DNA of 14,604 nucleotides. Source: Funneliformis mosseae. Its lineage: Eukaryota; Glomeromycota; Glomeromycetes; Glomerales; Glomeraceae. The notes beneath the pieces were generated by a model, which did not search any database, was not told the origin of the DNA, and was given only the letters and a program-made list of their open reading frames with translations. Positions 1-8,747 of the stretch are shown here, one piece after another. The position numbers were made by a program, and so were the translations under genes. The stretch covers positions 1 through 14,604 of the forward strand of contig CAJVPP010002503.1 in assembly GCA_910592005.1 (NCBI GenBank). Direction: 5' to 3'. How positions within the stretch are numbered: position 1 is the first letter of the stretch; the number at the start of each line of letters is the position of its first letter.

Positions 1-306
1 TTCGTGGTCCAGTTGGTAAATTGTTTATGTTATTTGGTGAACTGTCTGGAGCACCTTTTGATGGGACACCAGCCTGTGAGTCGGTTGGTAATTGACTTTT
101 ACCATTCGGTGTACTATTCGGAGCACCTCCCGTTCGTGGTCCAGTTGGTAAATTGTTTATGTTATTTGGTGAACTGTCTGGAGCACCTTTTGATGGGACA
201 CCAGCCTGTAAGTCGGTTGGTAATTGACTTTTGCCATTCGGTGTTTTATTCGGAGCACCTCCAGTTGGTAAATTGTTTATGTTATTAGGTGAACTGTCTG
301 GAGCAC
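1..306 (-). repeat. Coding tandem repeat, 120/132-bp units (40/44 aa)
   Basis: Near-identical units recur at spacings of 132 and 120 bases (the string ccagttggtaaattg starts at 9, 141 and 261), and the array continues past the left edge. The 12-base length difference is one optional PRTG block, so frame is kept. Each protein unit contains two related 16-residue halves of the form GAP-x3-PN-x4-LPT, followed by an 8-residue QAGVPSK-type linker. This indicates an older 16-aa duplication inside the larger unit. The near-identity of the DNA suggests recent expansion or homogenisation. The composition suggests a flexible, probably O-glycosylatable tail, which is inference. Confidence 0.95.
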
Positions 307-2293
307 TTGCGCTATTCTGCGATTTAATTGAAGATAGTCTATTTGGTGGTTTTTTGTTGGGATCCACATTTTCGATATCCAGAGGTTTTTTTTGTTCTTG
401 ATCCGCTATGTTGACTAAATATAATTTTGCAAATTTTTCTAATGCATATAAACGTTCTTTATATAATTTAGGTTTACGAATTGATTGTGATCGTGAAACA
501 AGTGGTATGACTCTTGAGAATTTTTTTCGTAAACTGTTTTTTGTTTTACGTCCACAACATGTCGTTTGACATATTCCCCATGGTTCTATAACGGACCGAC
601 CTATATAAATATGAAGAAAAATAAAAATAAATATAAATATGAACGGTGTGTATGGTTGTGAGGTTCAAGAAGTAGTTCTTACCAAACAGGCATACGTAAA
701 TTCCTACAAGTAAACCGTAAAACGCGGCTAATAACGCGAGTGAATCCGAGACCTGTATTAGAAAGGTTTATGTAACGTTTGCTTAAAAGTCCTGACGATG
801 AAAAAAAAAAAATTAAATAATGGCATTAACACTCACATTAGAACTCCTACGATTAAAATTTTTTTTTTTTTTTGAAAAAAAAGAAGAGAAAGAAAATATC
901 AATATCTTATAACAACAAATATTATAATTTAGTTACATATCAAAAAGATATAAGATTATTTATTTTCTCCTACCTAACTTCAGATTGAATTTCTTCCGTC
1001 CAATCTACGGTACCAACGAACAAACTACCATATGTAGTCGGAGTAAAGCTCGATACTACTCCAGGAACTTGTATCGATTCTATAATAAATCTATTAAGAC
1101 AAATGTTCTTTCGTATATGCGTATAAATAATGCATGCTAAAAAAAACCTACCATATCTTGATTCAATAAAAGGTTGTGGAAAATATGCCGGCGGTACGCC
1201 TATTACTGTGAAAAATGTTGGAATCTGAAATTTTTTAATTTTTCTACTTATAAACATCCTATTAGCCTGTATAACATAAAAAAAGTAAATGTTAAAATCA
1301 TTAAAATGATAAAGGAAGGAAAATGTGATCTTGTTGTGAATAAATTACCTGCTGATAACCAATAACATGAAAATTTTGTTCTTCCAATCTTTCCATAAAA
1401 TGTGGATCTAGACTACTAATTGTTTTTTTAACTGAATCAGGCAATTGAGTAGGAACGAACACTGTAAAAACAAAATAAAGATGAATTTTTCTTTTTCTTT
1501 TTTTTTTTAAAAAAAAAAAAATAAAAAAAATAATAATAGAATACATTGATCGTATGCTCTAACTTGCATTCCATTATCATCGGTAGCATTATATGCTTCA
1601 TCAGTTATAGTGATTAGAAAAGAAATTCCATATCTTTTATCAGGTAAACTAAAATTAAAACGATCTTGAATTTGAGGATAGAATAACCCCGTGCAACGTC
1701 CTTTGGACGTGTTACTTGGATCTAGTTCTTTACATTCCGTTGGTACGATATATTTGTTACAATTTGCTATATCTTCTTCGGTCGGTGCTCGAAGATCTAC
1801 GAATGAGGGGGGAAATAAAAGAGGTTTGGTTAAAAGTGAGTTGCTAATGAAATAAAGGATTCGTGATTGAGGGTCATCGAATGAATTTCACATTGAATTT
1901 ACCAAGATAATTGATTTCGCATGACATGCTAAATTCGTATTTTGAAGAAATCTTTACAACTTTAATAAAGAAAGAAAGAAAAAAAAGAAAATTCAATTAA
2001 TGAATCGATTTATGACGCGTTCGAAATATAAAAAATTTCATCGAGTTTCTTGCATTTTCCTCTTCAATATTCAACATGCACGTACCAGGTACGGGAACAT
2101 ATGGTGTAGCGATTAAAGATTTCATTAAAAATGCATCATCGGTAGCAACAAGGAATGTTAAAATAATTCCATAAATGAAAAATATGACTAATAAAATTGT
2201 TAAACATAATCCTCTTAGAATTACTAATGGACTATATTCAGTAAATCTATATTTGTTTATTATTTCTCGAGGTTCATGAATAAATCTCGTCAT
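1..2293 (-). CDS. Two-membrane-segment protein of unknown family with repeat tail (partial, runs off left edge)
   Basis: I do not recognise this family. The model has eight exons: 2293-2086, 1796-1545, 1461-1349, 1266-1152, 1079-974, 846-837, 752-683 and 600-1, all in phase, giving 491 codons before the window edge. Residues about 23-50 are a strong hydrophobic segment after a basic N-terminus. Residues about 50-265 form a cysteine-containing soluble domain. Residues about 269-291 are a second hydrophobic segment, followed by a PWGICQ motif and a basic stretch. From about residue 390 the tail is made of Pro/Asn/Ser-rich tandem repeats. The start is the ATG at 2293, matching the start of the plus-strand paralog at 3840. 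Every junction except the 1545/1461 one has a counterpart in that paralog at the same phase. Likely topology, by inference, is both ends on one side and the middle domain on the other. The stop codon and full length are outside the window. Confidence 0.82.
837..846 (-). other. 10-nt microexon (exon 6 of the left paralog)
   Basis: On the minus strand a ten-base block (GAGTTCTAAT) lies between a TCGTAG acceptor and a GTGAGT donor. It converts the phase-2 end of the exon at 974 into the phase-0 start of the exon at 752. The plus-strand paralog has a 10-nt exon at the same place (5098-5107). It encodes R-S-S-N just before the second membrane segment. Confidence 0.8.
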
Positions 2294-3839
2294 TTCGATT
2301 GATTATTTATGATTTTAATAATCTTTGAGTAAAAAAAAAAAAAAAATTATACTTTTTTTCTTTCAATCTTTAAATTTTCAAGCCGTTACAATCATCAATA
2401 ATCAATGATCAATTTTCTTTTTGATTAAAAAAAGAATTGACCGGCTGAAAAGAAAGAAAGAAAAGAAGTGCAAAAAACATTTTCCACATTATGATTATTT
2501 AAAATCAAAAAAAAAAAAATCTCAATGTAACATGTAACAAAAAAAAATCAAATTAATTTGATTTTAATTTAAAAAAAGATTCGGAGAATATTGTGCCGAT
2601 TAATTCCCATTTTTAAAAAATTAAATATATACTCTGCATGGAAAAAAGGGGTTCACATTCACTAGACACTAGATCAAACGAGGAAATAATGAATAATATT
2701 CCATTTTCACCACAATATGTAAATAAATAAATGATTAATTGGAAAAAAAACTTTAAAAAGAAACTAGGCAAAAAAATTATTCATGATTAATTGTTTACAC
2801 AATATAAATGTAAATATATGCTCTGACCTAGAACTAATATTAACTTCTTACATGTCACAAAACAGCAATTCGGAAATTCGTGTCAACGAGAAAATAATAA
2901 CTTTCGAATTTTCATTGGTTAGAACAAAAAATATATCGGTTTTTGCCAAATTATACGTTTTTCCCTTTTTCATCAATTGGACAATGCGAGTGTAACAATG
3001 AATGAGGTAGAATATCAAAGAAATAATTGATTTTAGACAACGGGTGTCGGGTGGAAACATTTTAGGAAAAAAAAAATTGTGTTTATTAATATTAATTAAG
3101 TGTTTGGCGGGAAATCGACATAAATATTCTGATAAAGAAATCATAAATAACTTTTCGTGTAAATGTATTACGATAGATTATGGGCGATCGTTAGCATATA
3201 ATATGTCGTACTAGGTCATATAAATGATCCTAAATTGAACTGTTTAATGAATTCGATAATGAGTCCTACCAATACTTCATTAATTCCGAACCTTTATGTC
3301 GAAAAAGCGTATCTGATAAAATCATTCCGTTAATGGTAACCTACAATTAAGAAGATCATCAAAGGCACACTTTTTGCCAACATAAATAATAATTGGTACC
3401 TTTAATGACAAATAGGGGTAATTTTAATCCGCAACATACTTCCGAGATATGATCGTGTAACATAAATAATTATTCAGATAAACTTGGTAAATAAAACAAC
3501 GGGAAAAACCTTTGTTCCTCAAACGCCAATCTACAGGATTTAAATTTGGAATTCATCCAGAGTTTTTTTTAGTACATTAACTTTATAAATAAAAATTTTA
3601 CATCAGCTCCTATGCATGACATGATTGTTTATATTTTGAAATACCTTCTTTTTTTTTTATATTAAAAAAAAAATTCTTTTAATATACGATTTTTCATTAA
3701 CACAAGGCTTTCACCGCCTCTCTTTCCTGTTTCTCTCAACTTGGTCTAAAATTTCCTTTAACGGCGGCTCTTTTGTATGTTCATTAAGGAATTTACTAGC
3801 ATAATATCACAGAATAATTGTACGTTATAAAGTAAAGAT
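2294..3839. other. Shared upstream region of the divergent paralogs
   Basis: About 1.55 kb separate the two start codons. It is AT-rich with poly-A/poly-T tracts (for example near 2330-2346 and 2507-2518). The only open frames are short, overlap each other on opposite strands (2783-2995 plus, 3144-2848 minus), and show no recognisable domain, so I call it non-coding. It should hold both promoters. The one site that stands out is the TTTGGCGGGAAA at 3103-3114. Confidence 0.6.
3103..3114. promoter_or_regulatory. E2F-like site TTTGGCGGGAAA
   Basis: This 12-base GC-centred sequence matches the classical E2F/DP consensus exactly and lies in a very AT-rich background, within the shared upstream region of the divergent paralogs. 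It is about 0.73 kb from the plus-strand start and 0.81 kb from the minus-strand start. Early-diverging fungi are reported to retain E2F-type regulators. A single distant site may be chance. Confidence 0.3.
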
Positions 3840-5636
3840 ATGGAATTCGTTCATGAAACATCGGATATTATTCGAAAATATCGAAAATCAGAACCTGGTT
3901 TATTAGTAACCTCAAGAGGAATTTTGTTATTTATTCTTGTGGCTTTGTTAGGAGGTTATTTTGCTATCTCGACAGCATGGATGGTATTAGATAAGGGTAT
4001 CATAGTGAGCCAATTAAAGCCCGCTACAATAATACCTGTTCCAGGTAAGTTCACACAATTTATTGCTCTGGTAATTCGCCGTAGAAATTTCCGAAGATTA
4101 ACAAATTTATTCGTTCTTTAAGACGTAGAGATTACGTTTAATTATCATTTTAACATAGCATGTGAACTAAGATATCTAGGTAATGATAGAACTTTCTCTT
4201 GATTGACTCTTTACCTTCATATCCTTCCCCTTCCTCTAATGTTACTTTTTTTCTATTAGATGGAAGTCCATCAAGACCATGTGACGAAGACTTGGTTACG
4301 CAACCGTCATGTGACGAACTTTCCGAAGATAAACGATGGCATGGCTGGTTTACTTCAATTGACGGTCGGGTAAAATTTAATCTCACCGAAAATTTATACG
4401 GTGTTTGGTTTACGATAAATATTGATGATCCAAGATATCAGAGAGATCTTGATGCGGGAATGTTTGTCAAAGTGCATGATTCGGATTTTAATCCTCGTAC
4501 TGTACCACAAAGCGTTCATGACCAAGCATTAAAAATTGATCCAAATTTTTATGCTAGATTGGATGAATTGAATTATCATGTTATTGGATTTCATCAGGTA
4601 AAAAAAAAAAAAAAAGAAAAAAAAGAAAATAGAAAATTTAAAAATTTAAAAAAATTAAATCTTTTTTTTCTTTTTCCGTTAATATAGGTTAATTGGATGT
4701 TTATAAATAGGCATATAAGAAAAAAAATGATCCCATCCTTCTTTAATGTTTTGGGTATTCCACCATCGTATTTTGAAGAGGCTTATATAACTTCTAGATA
4801 TGGTTGGTCATCGAATTATATTATTATTTATCTTTAAAGGAAATAAAAGTGTATCACTTTAAACATGATCGTCTAATTGTCATTTCAAGAATCCGTCACA
4901 GCACCCGACACCGTAGAATTCGCTGGACAGCCAACAACTGGTCCACAGAAATATGCCAATCTCTTTATCGGAACCTTGAATTGGTTTGAAGAAGTTGAAA
5001 CTGAATCCAGGTAAAAAATTAATATTATTCTCTTCATTATAATTATACATATAAATCTTACTTTTTTATCATTTTTAATTAAAAATTAAAAAATTAGAAC
5101 GCGCCGCGTAAGTAATTTTTTTTTTTCTTTAAAAAAAAAAGTTTGGAATTTATCTATCATTTTAATAAATTTTGATTTTGATTTATTTAGATTTTGGATT
5201 CATTGGGCATGGTTGCTGGATTTTACGGTTTATTGGCAGGAATTTATATTTTACTATTCGGTAAGTTAACACGTAATCCTAATCTCCTAAAAAAAAATAG
5301 TCATTTAATTAAATTAAGTCAATCTTCCTTTATATCTTTGTAGGTTACTCACCAATTCTTCCATGGGGATTATGTCAAAATTGTTTTTTGCGAAAACAAA
5401 TTAAAGATGACCTTCATGAACAATATCCAAAATCAATTCCTCTTATAGAACCACCAAGTATTGATAAAACCGTAACAGAGAGAATAGATGATTTAGAACG
5501 ATTTTTAAAACAATTCATTTGCGATGTTGATTATATGGAAGAACTTGTAGAAGATGAAGAAGCTGAGGAAGAAATGGATAACGAGCATGGTGGTGACGTT
5601 GAAGAAGAAAATGTCGATGAAAAAATAATTGAATAA
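3840..5636 (+). CDS. Two-membrane-segment protein of unknown family with acidic tail (complete, 383 aa)
   Basis: Paralog of the minus-strand gene ending at the left edge; family not recognised. Seven exons: 3840-4044, 4260-4597, 4688-4802, 4890-5010, 5098-5107, 5191-5260 and 5344-5636. They sum to 1152 nt with a TAA stop. Hydrophobic segments lie at about residues 27-50 and 266-287, with a soluble domain of about 215 residues between. The second segment is glycine-rich (G..AGFYGLLAGIYILLFG) and is followed by a PWGLCQNC motif. The last ~50 residues are strongly acidic (Glu/Asp runs). The start ATG has a purine at -3 and G at +4. The 10-nt fifth exon is required: skipping it shifts the frame of the second membrane segment away from the paralog. 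The two-segment topology with a large middle domain recalls two-TM channel subunits (P2X, DEG/ENaC), but I see no diagnostic motif, so this is speculation. The donor of intron 3 (GTTGGT) is weak. Confidence 0.85.
5098..5107 (+). other. 10-nt microexon (exon 5 of the right paralog)
   Basis: AACGCGCCGC lies between an ATTAG acceptor and a canonical GTAAGT donor. It joins the phase-2 exon ending at 5010 to the phase-0 exon starting at 5191 and encodes R-T-R-R at the membrane boundary. Its CG richness stands out from the AT-rich introns on both sides. Confidence 0.85.
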
Positions 5637-5718
5637 TTTTTCATTAACAAAAATTTCACTAAAACTTAAAAAAAAAAAAAAGAAAATTATGAACTTTCTT
5701 CTTCCAACTTTTTTTTGA

Positions 5719-5749
<31 letters not shown>

Positions 5750-6654
5750 TACATATTAATTCAAATTTATTTAATGTACTATATTCACTTTAAATTTATA
5801 TTACTGTAATTTTTTAATTTAGAGGACTATGTATAAGTACGCTTGTATTTGTAAAGAAAAAAAAATTTCATTTAATATTTTTATTGATAACTAATAATTT
5901 ATATAATAAAAAATCGAATTCTCGCAGATTTATTACTGCCACTTAAAATAACAAATTTCCTTAAATATGATTATGGTCCATTCCGACGTTTAATTCTACT
6001 GCTCCAAATTCATGAAAATTCGTTGACCACGAAATTGTTTGAAAATTAATAAGAAATTTTATGTGTTGCTTGTATCATTATACAACTATAAATTGGCAAG
6101 AAGGAAGTATAATGATTCAACAACCAAATGTTCTTTTTAAAGATTGGCTCTTTTATTATTTTGATATCTGTTGATTTTATAATTACCAAAAAGACAAATT
6201 ATTAAAATGTTCTTTTTGCGATTATTTGTTGGAAAGTAATCGAGGGTATTAGTTGAAGTTCATTGGAAGAAGTTGGCAATCGTAAAGATCGTAATGACGT
6301 ACGTATTGTAATAAAGATGTTCTATTCGCTTTCGACAATACACTTTTGTGAATATATTGAAATAGCTTTGTAATTCTTGTCATCGTTTGTAGAAAGAATC
6401 GGAAACGAAAAATTAAATGGTTAATATCATATAACGATAACTTTATAATTTTTTTAGCAAATTCGCAAAATTTTTATTTGTAGTTTAATTCTAATACTGT
6501 AATATAACAGTTTCAAGCAAATAAAAACATGGTAAGGATACCAAGTTTCGAGTAATGAAAAAAATAATGTTGAAATTTAATATATATAAATAAAGTATAT
6601 GCTATTATAATTTTCATATAAAGTCCACGATTCCGAAAGAATATAATTTGCAAT
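5637..6654. other. Non-coding region between convergent genes
   Basis: This is the 3' flank of the plus-strand paralog (stop at 5636) and of the cytidine deaminase (stop at 6655 on the minus strand). It contains long poly-A/poly-T tracts around 5670-5750 and ordinary AT-rich DNA after that. I see no tRNA, repeat or coding region. A 37-codon ATG frame at 6061 shows no features of a gene. Confidence 0.55.
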
Positions 6655-7490
6655 TCAAAGTTTAAAATGATCTGGTAACAAATCTTTAAGTATAACCTTT
6701 AGATAAGATCTATCAGGCTTAATTAGGAAAATTTGAAGATGTTCACCAAATTCAATCATAAATTGTCTTGTATAATTAATTGAATGAAAATAATGAATTT
6801 AATTTTAATATCTTGATTAGATCATAAATTTTTAACTTGGTCTTATAACTTACCGACAAATTCCGCACGGTCTTGTGTATTCGCTGGCATCCCTAAATAA
6901 AAAGATTAGTAAGATGATTTCACTAGAAAATATAAATCAATTTGCTTAAAAACTTACGTGGATACGCCGATAGCAACGAATTTTCGTTGACCTTCGCTCT
7001 GTTGACAAATCATATTTTAAAGACACGATAAATAATAATAAGGTAAGCTCAAAAAAAAACTTACTATTGCTTTCACAAATGCGGTGCGTTCTGCGCATAT
7101 TGTGCTACCTGATCAAACGGACCTAGTTAGTCCGATTTAGCCACACAATTTCCATTAAAATACTAATTCACGTACCATAAGAAGCATTCTCAACATTGAC
7201 GCCTAAATATTTCAGGAAAATAATTTAGCCATTCAAAATAAATGTGGGGGGGGGGGGGGGGATTTAATGATAAATAGATACCGGTATACCAATTCCCATT
7301 CTCATCAAGAAGTGCAGCACCAACATGGAATTTCGAATAAGGACAATAGGCTTTATCTTTGGCTATTGTATATCATGACTTTGTGAGATATTTAACGAGA
7401 GGAAATCTAATGAACTTTTATCTTAATACCTTTAATTGATAATTCGATGAGTTTCTCTATTTCTGCTTTAGTAAGTTCTCGTTTAGACAT
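6655..7490 (-). CDS. CDD1: Cytidine deaminase (134 aa)
   Basis: Zinc-dependent cytidine/deoxycytidine deaminase of pyrimidine salvage, converting cytidine to uridine; probably a cytosolic homotetramer, as is usual for this small class. Seven exons: 7490-7430, 7362-7282, 7202-7176, 7108-7065, 6998-6958, 6892-6854 and 6766-6655, summing to 405 nt with a TGA stop. Motifs in order are YCPYSKFHVGAALL (26-39), NVENASYG (50-57, substrate-binding Asn/Glu), CAER (61-64, zinc Cys61 and catalytic Glu63), PCGICRQ (93-99, zinc Cys94 and Cys97), and FMIEFG with LLPDHF near the end. The three-Cys zinc set and 134-aa length are typical of the tetrameric class. All catalytic residues are present. It is coded by unusually small exons (27-112 nt). 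The next gene upstream on the same strand ends 129 nt away. Confidence 0.95.
7246..7261. repeat. G16 homopolymer
   Basis: Sixteen consecutive G on the plus strand (C on the sense strand) lie inside intron 2 (7203-7281) of the cytidine deaminase gene. It is the only long G/C run in an otherwise AT-tract-rich window. Its length may be unstable or mis-sequenced. Confidence 0.95.
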
Positions 7491-7619
7491 TATGAGAAAA
7501 TTTTTGAAATTGAAAGAAAAAAGAAAAAAAAAAAGGAGAGGAGTGTGTTTTCCATTTATATCAAATGTTTATTCTGCTGATCACACTATTTATGGAAAAT
7601 AATTAAACCATAAAAATAA

Positions 7620-8594
7620 TTAAATAGAGCTATGATCGGATTCGTCTTCAATTCCCATATATTTAAAAGCACCATTAACCATTTCTTCAGCATTTTGGAG
7701 ACTTTTTTCCATATATTTGGTAATAGAAAATTTACTTCCAGGCGATGGAATTAATAAAGGACTTTTTATAACATTTGTTATTCGTTCTAAATATGGGTTA
7801 ATTTCAACTTTAAGGTTTGCTATCGCACTATTTAAGAATAAATTTTTAGTTCGGAATTTAATGAATGAAGGAATTCCAGAGGGAAGTGTTTTACGTTACC
7901 TTGTGGCCATTGTGGCACAAACAGATAAAGAAGATGGAGGTAAAGAATTTTCATCTTCAACTTCAGCATAATCTTCTTCAACTTCGGGACTTAAATGAAT
8001 AAAAGTTGTATTGCCGGCCTTAGTTTCTTTTTTCATTAACATATCACATACTTTCTTCCTTTCATATTTGATTTGTGGAAAATTCGGTGAATCCACGTGT
8101 GCCACATGAAGAAAATATGTATTATTTCCTATTAATGGGACCTTTTTTTTTGTTTCAACAAATTCATATAAGTAAAAGGAAGAAAAGAATATTTTTGTAT
8201 GTCTTTATTGTGATAAACTTACACTCCAACCTATAAGTAAAAATAATCGATTTTTTAATTTCCTTTCGTCAAGTAAAAGTTCGTAACATAATATTCCCTT
8301 CGTTCCACAGGTAACTTTACTCTCAAATGCCCTATATTAAATCCGAAAAATTAATCCAACGTTCGTTATCAATATATCAGACGGCATAAAATGTTTTTAT
8401 TACCCAACACCCCATTTACCAGGACCGATAGTTATCGTAGGAGCATTAAAACAATCAGTCTCGGACCAATATTCCATGTTCCGTAAATGATAATGCGAAT
8501 GATTATTTTCCACTGAAATGGTTAATCCTCTGGTCAATTGTTCTCGGATCGTGCTAACTGTTTGAAGAACCGACGCTGCTGTATCGATCGACAT
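7620..8594 (-). CDS. Actinoporin-like (cytolysin/lectin fold) protein with C-terminal extension (249 aa)
   Basis: Four exons: 8594-8404, 8331-8223, 8141-7900 and 7827-7620, summing to 750 nt with a TAA stop. Residues 1-23 could form an amphipathic helix. Residues about 24-190 look to me like the actinoporin-like beta-sandwich: a VENN strand start (28-31), a GPGKWGVGAFESK turn (57-69), GTKGILCYEL (73-82), RLFLLIGWSVP (92-102) and a closing ATMATSAIANLKVEI strand (176-190). Two departures from the family are visible. The segment after SVP lacks the aromatic D-Y-N-type cluster used for phosphocholine binding, and a Glu/Asp-rich insert sits at 153-165. Residues 191-249 are an extra C-terminal part that may be helical. 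No signal peptide is evident. Some family members are membrane pore formers and others are not shown to be toxic, so activity cannot be inferred. The intron 8142-8222 has a purine-rich 3' end. The assignment comes from pattern resemblance only. Confidence 0.6.
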
Positions 8595-8747
8595 TATAAC
8601 GGAAGAAAAATACGTTAGGAGAGAAGAGGTTTAGGTGATAAAGTTACATTTATATAGTCGTTATAATAGTTGAATGAAACTGTAACTGTACTGTAACACA
8701 GGCGATCAATTCTCGAAATGATTTTATTGAAATGAATTCTTTACATG

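Noticed and set aside
4..288. Plus-strand open frame of 94 codons with repeats
   Set aside because: It is the antisense shadow of the minus-strand repeat-coding exon; the minus reading is in phase with upstream exons that align to the paralog.
2783..3144. Overlapping 70- and 98-codon frames on opposite strands between the paralogs
   Set aside because: No domain, no splice partners and biased composition; they overlap each other and look like chance frames in intergenic DNA.
4150..4386. 78-codon minus-strand frame
   Set aside because: It is antisense to exon 2 and intron 1 of the plus-strand paralog, whose reading is confirmed by alignment.
4804..4989. 61-codon plus-strand frame starting in intron 3
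   Set aside because: It reads exon 4 out of frame; the chosen frame matches the paralog.
6061..6174. 37-codon ATG frame in the convergent intergenic region
   Set aside because: Short, no recognisable motif, no neighbouring exon in phase; expected by chance.
7810..7826. Shared string aggtttgctat with the terminal inverted repeat arm
   Set aside because: Only 11 bases match, and they lie inside a coding exon of the actinoporin-like gene; most likely coincidence.
7717..7971. 84-codon plus-strand frame
   Set aside because: It is antisense to exons 3-4 of the minus-strand actinoporin-like gene, whose junction restores a matching closing strand motif.
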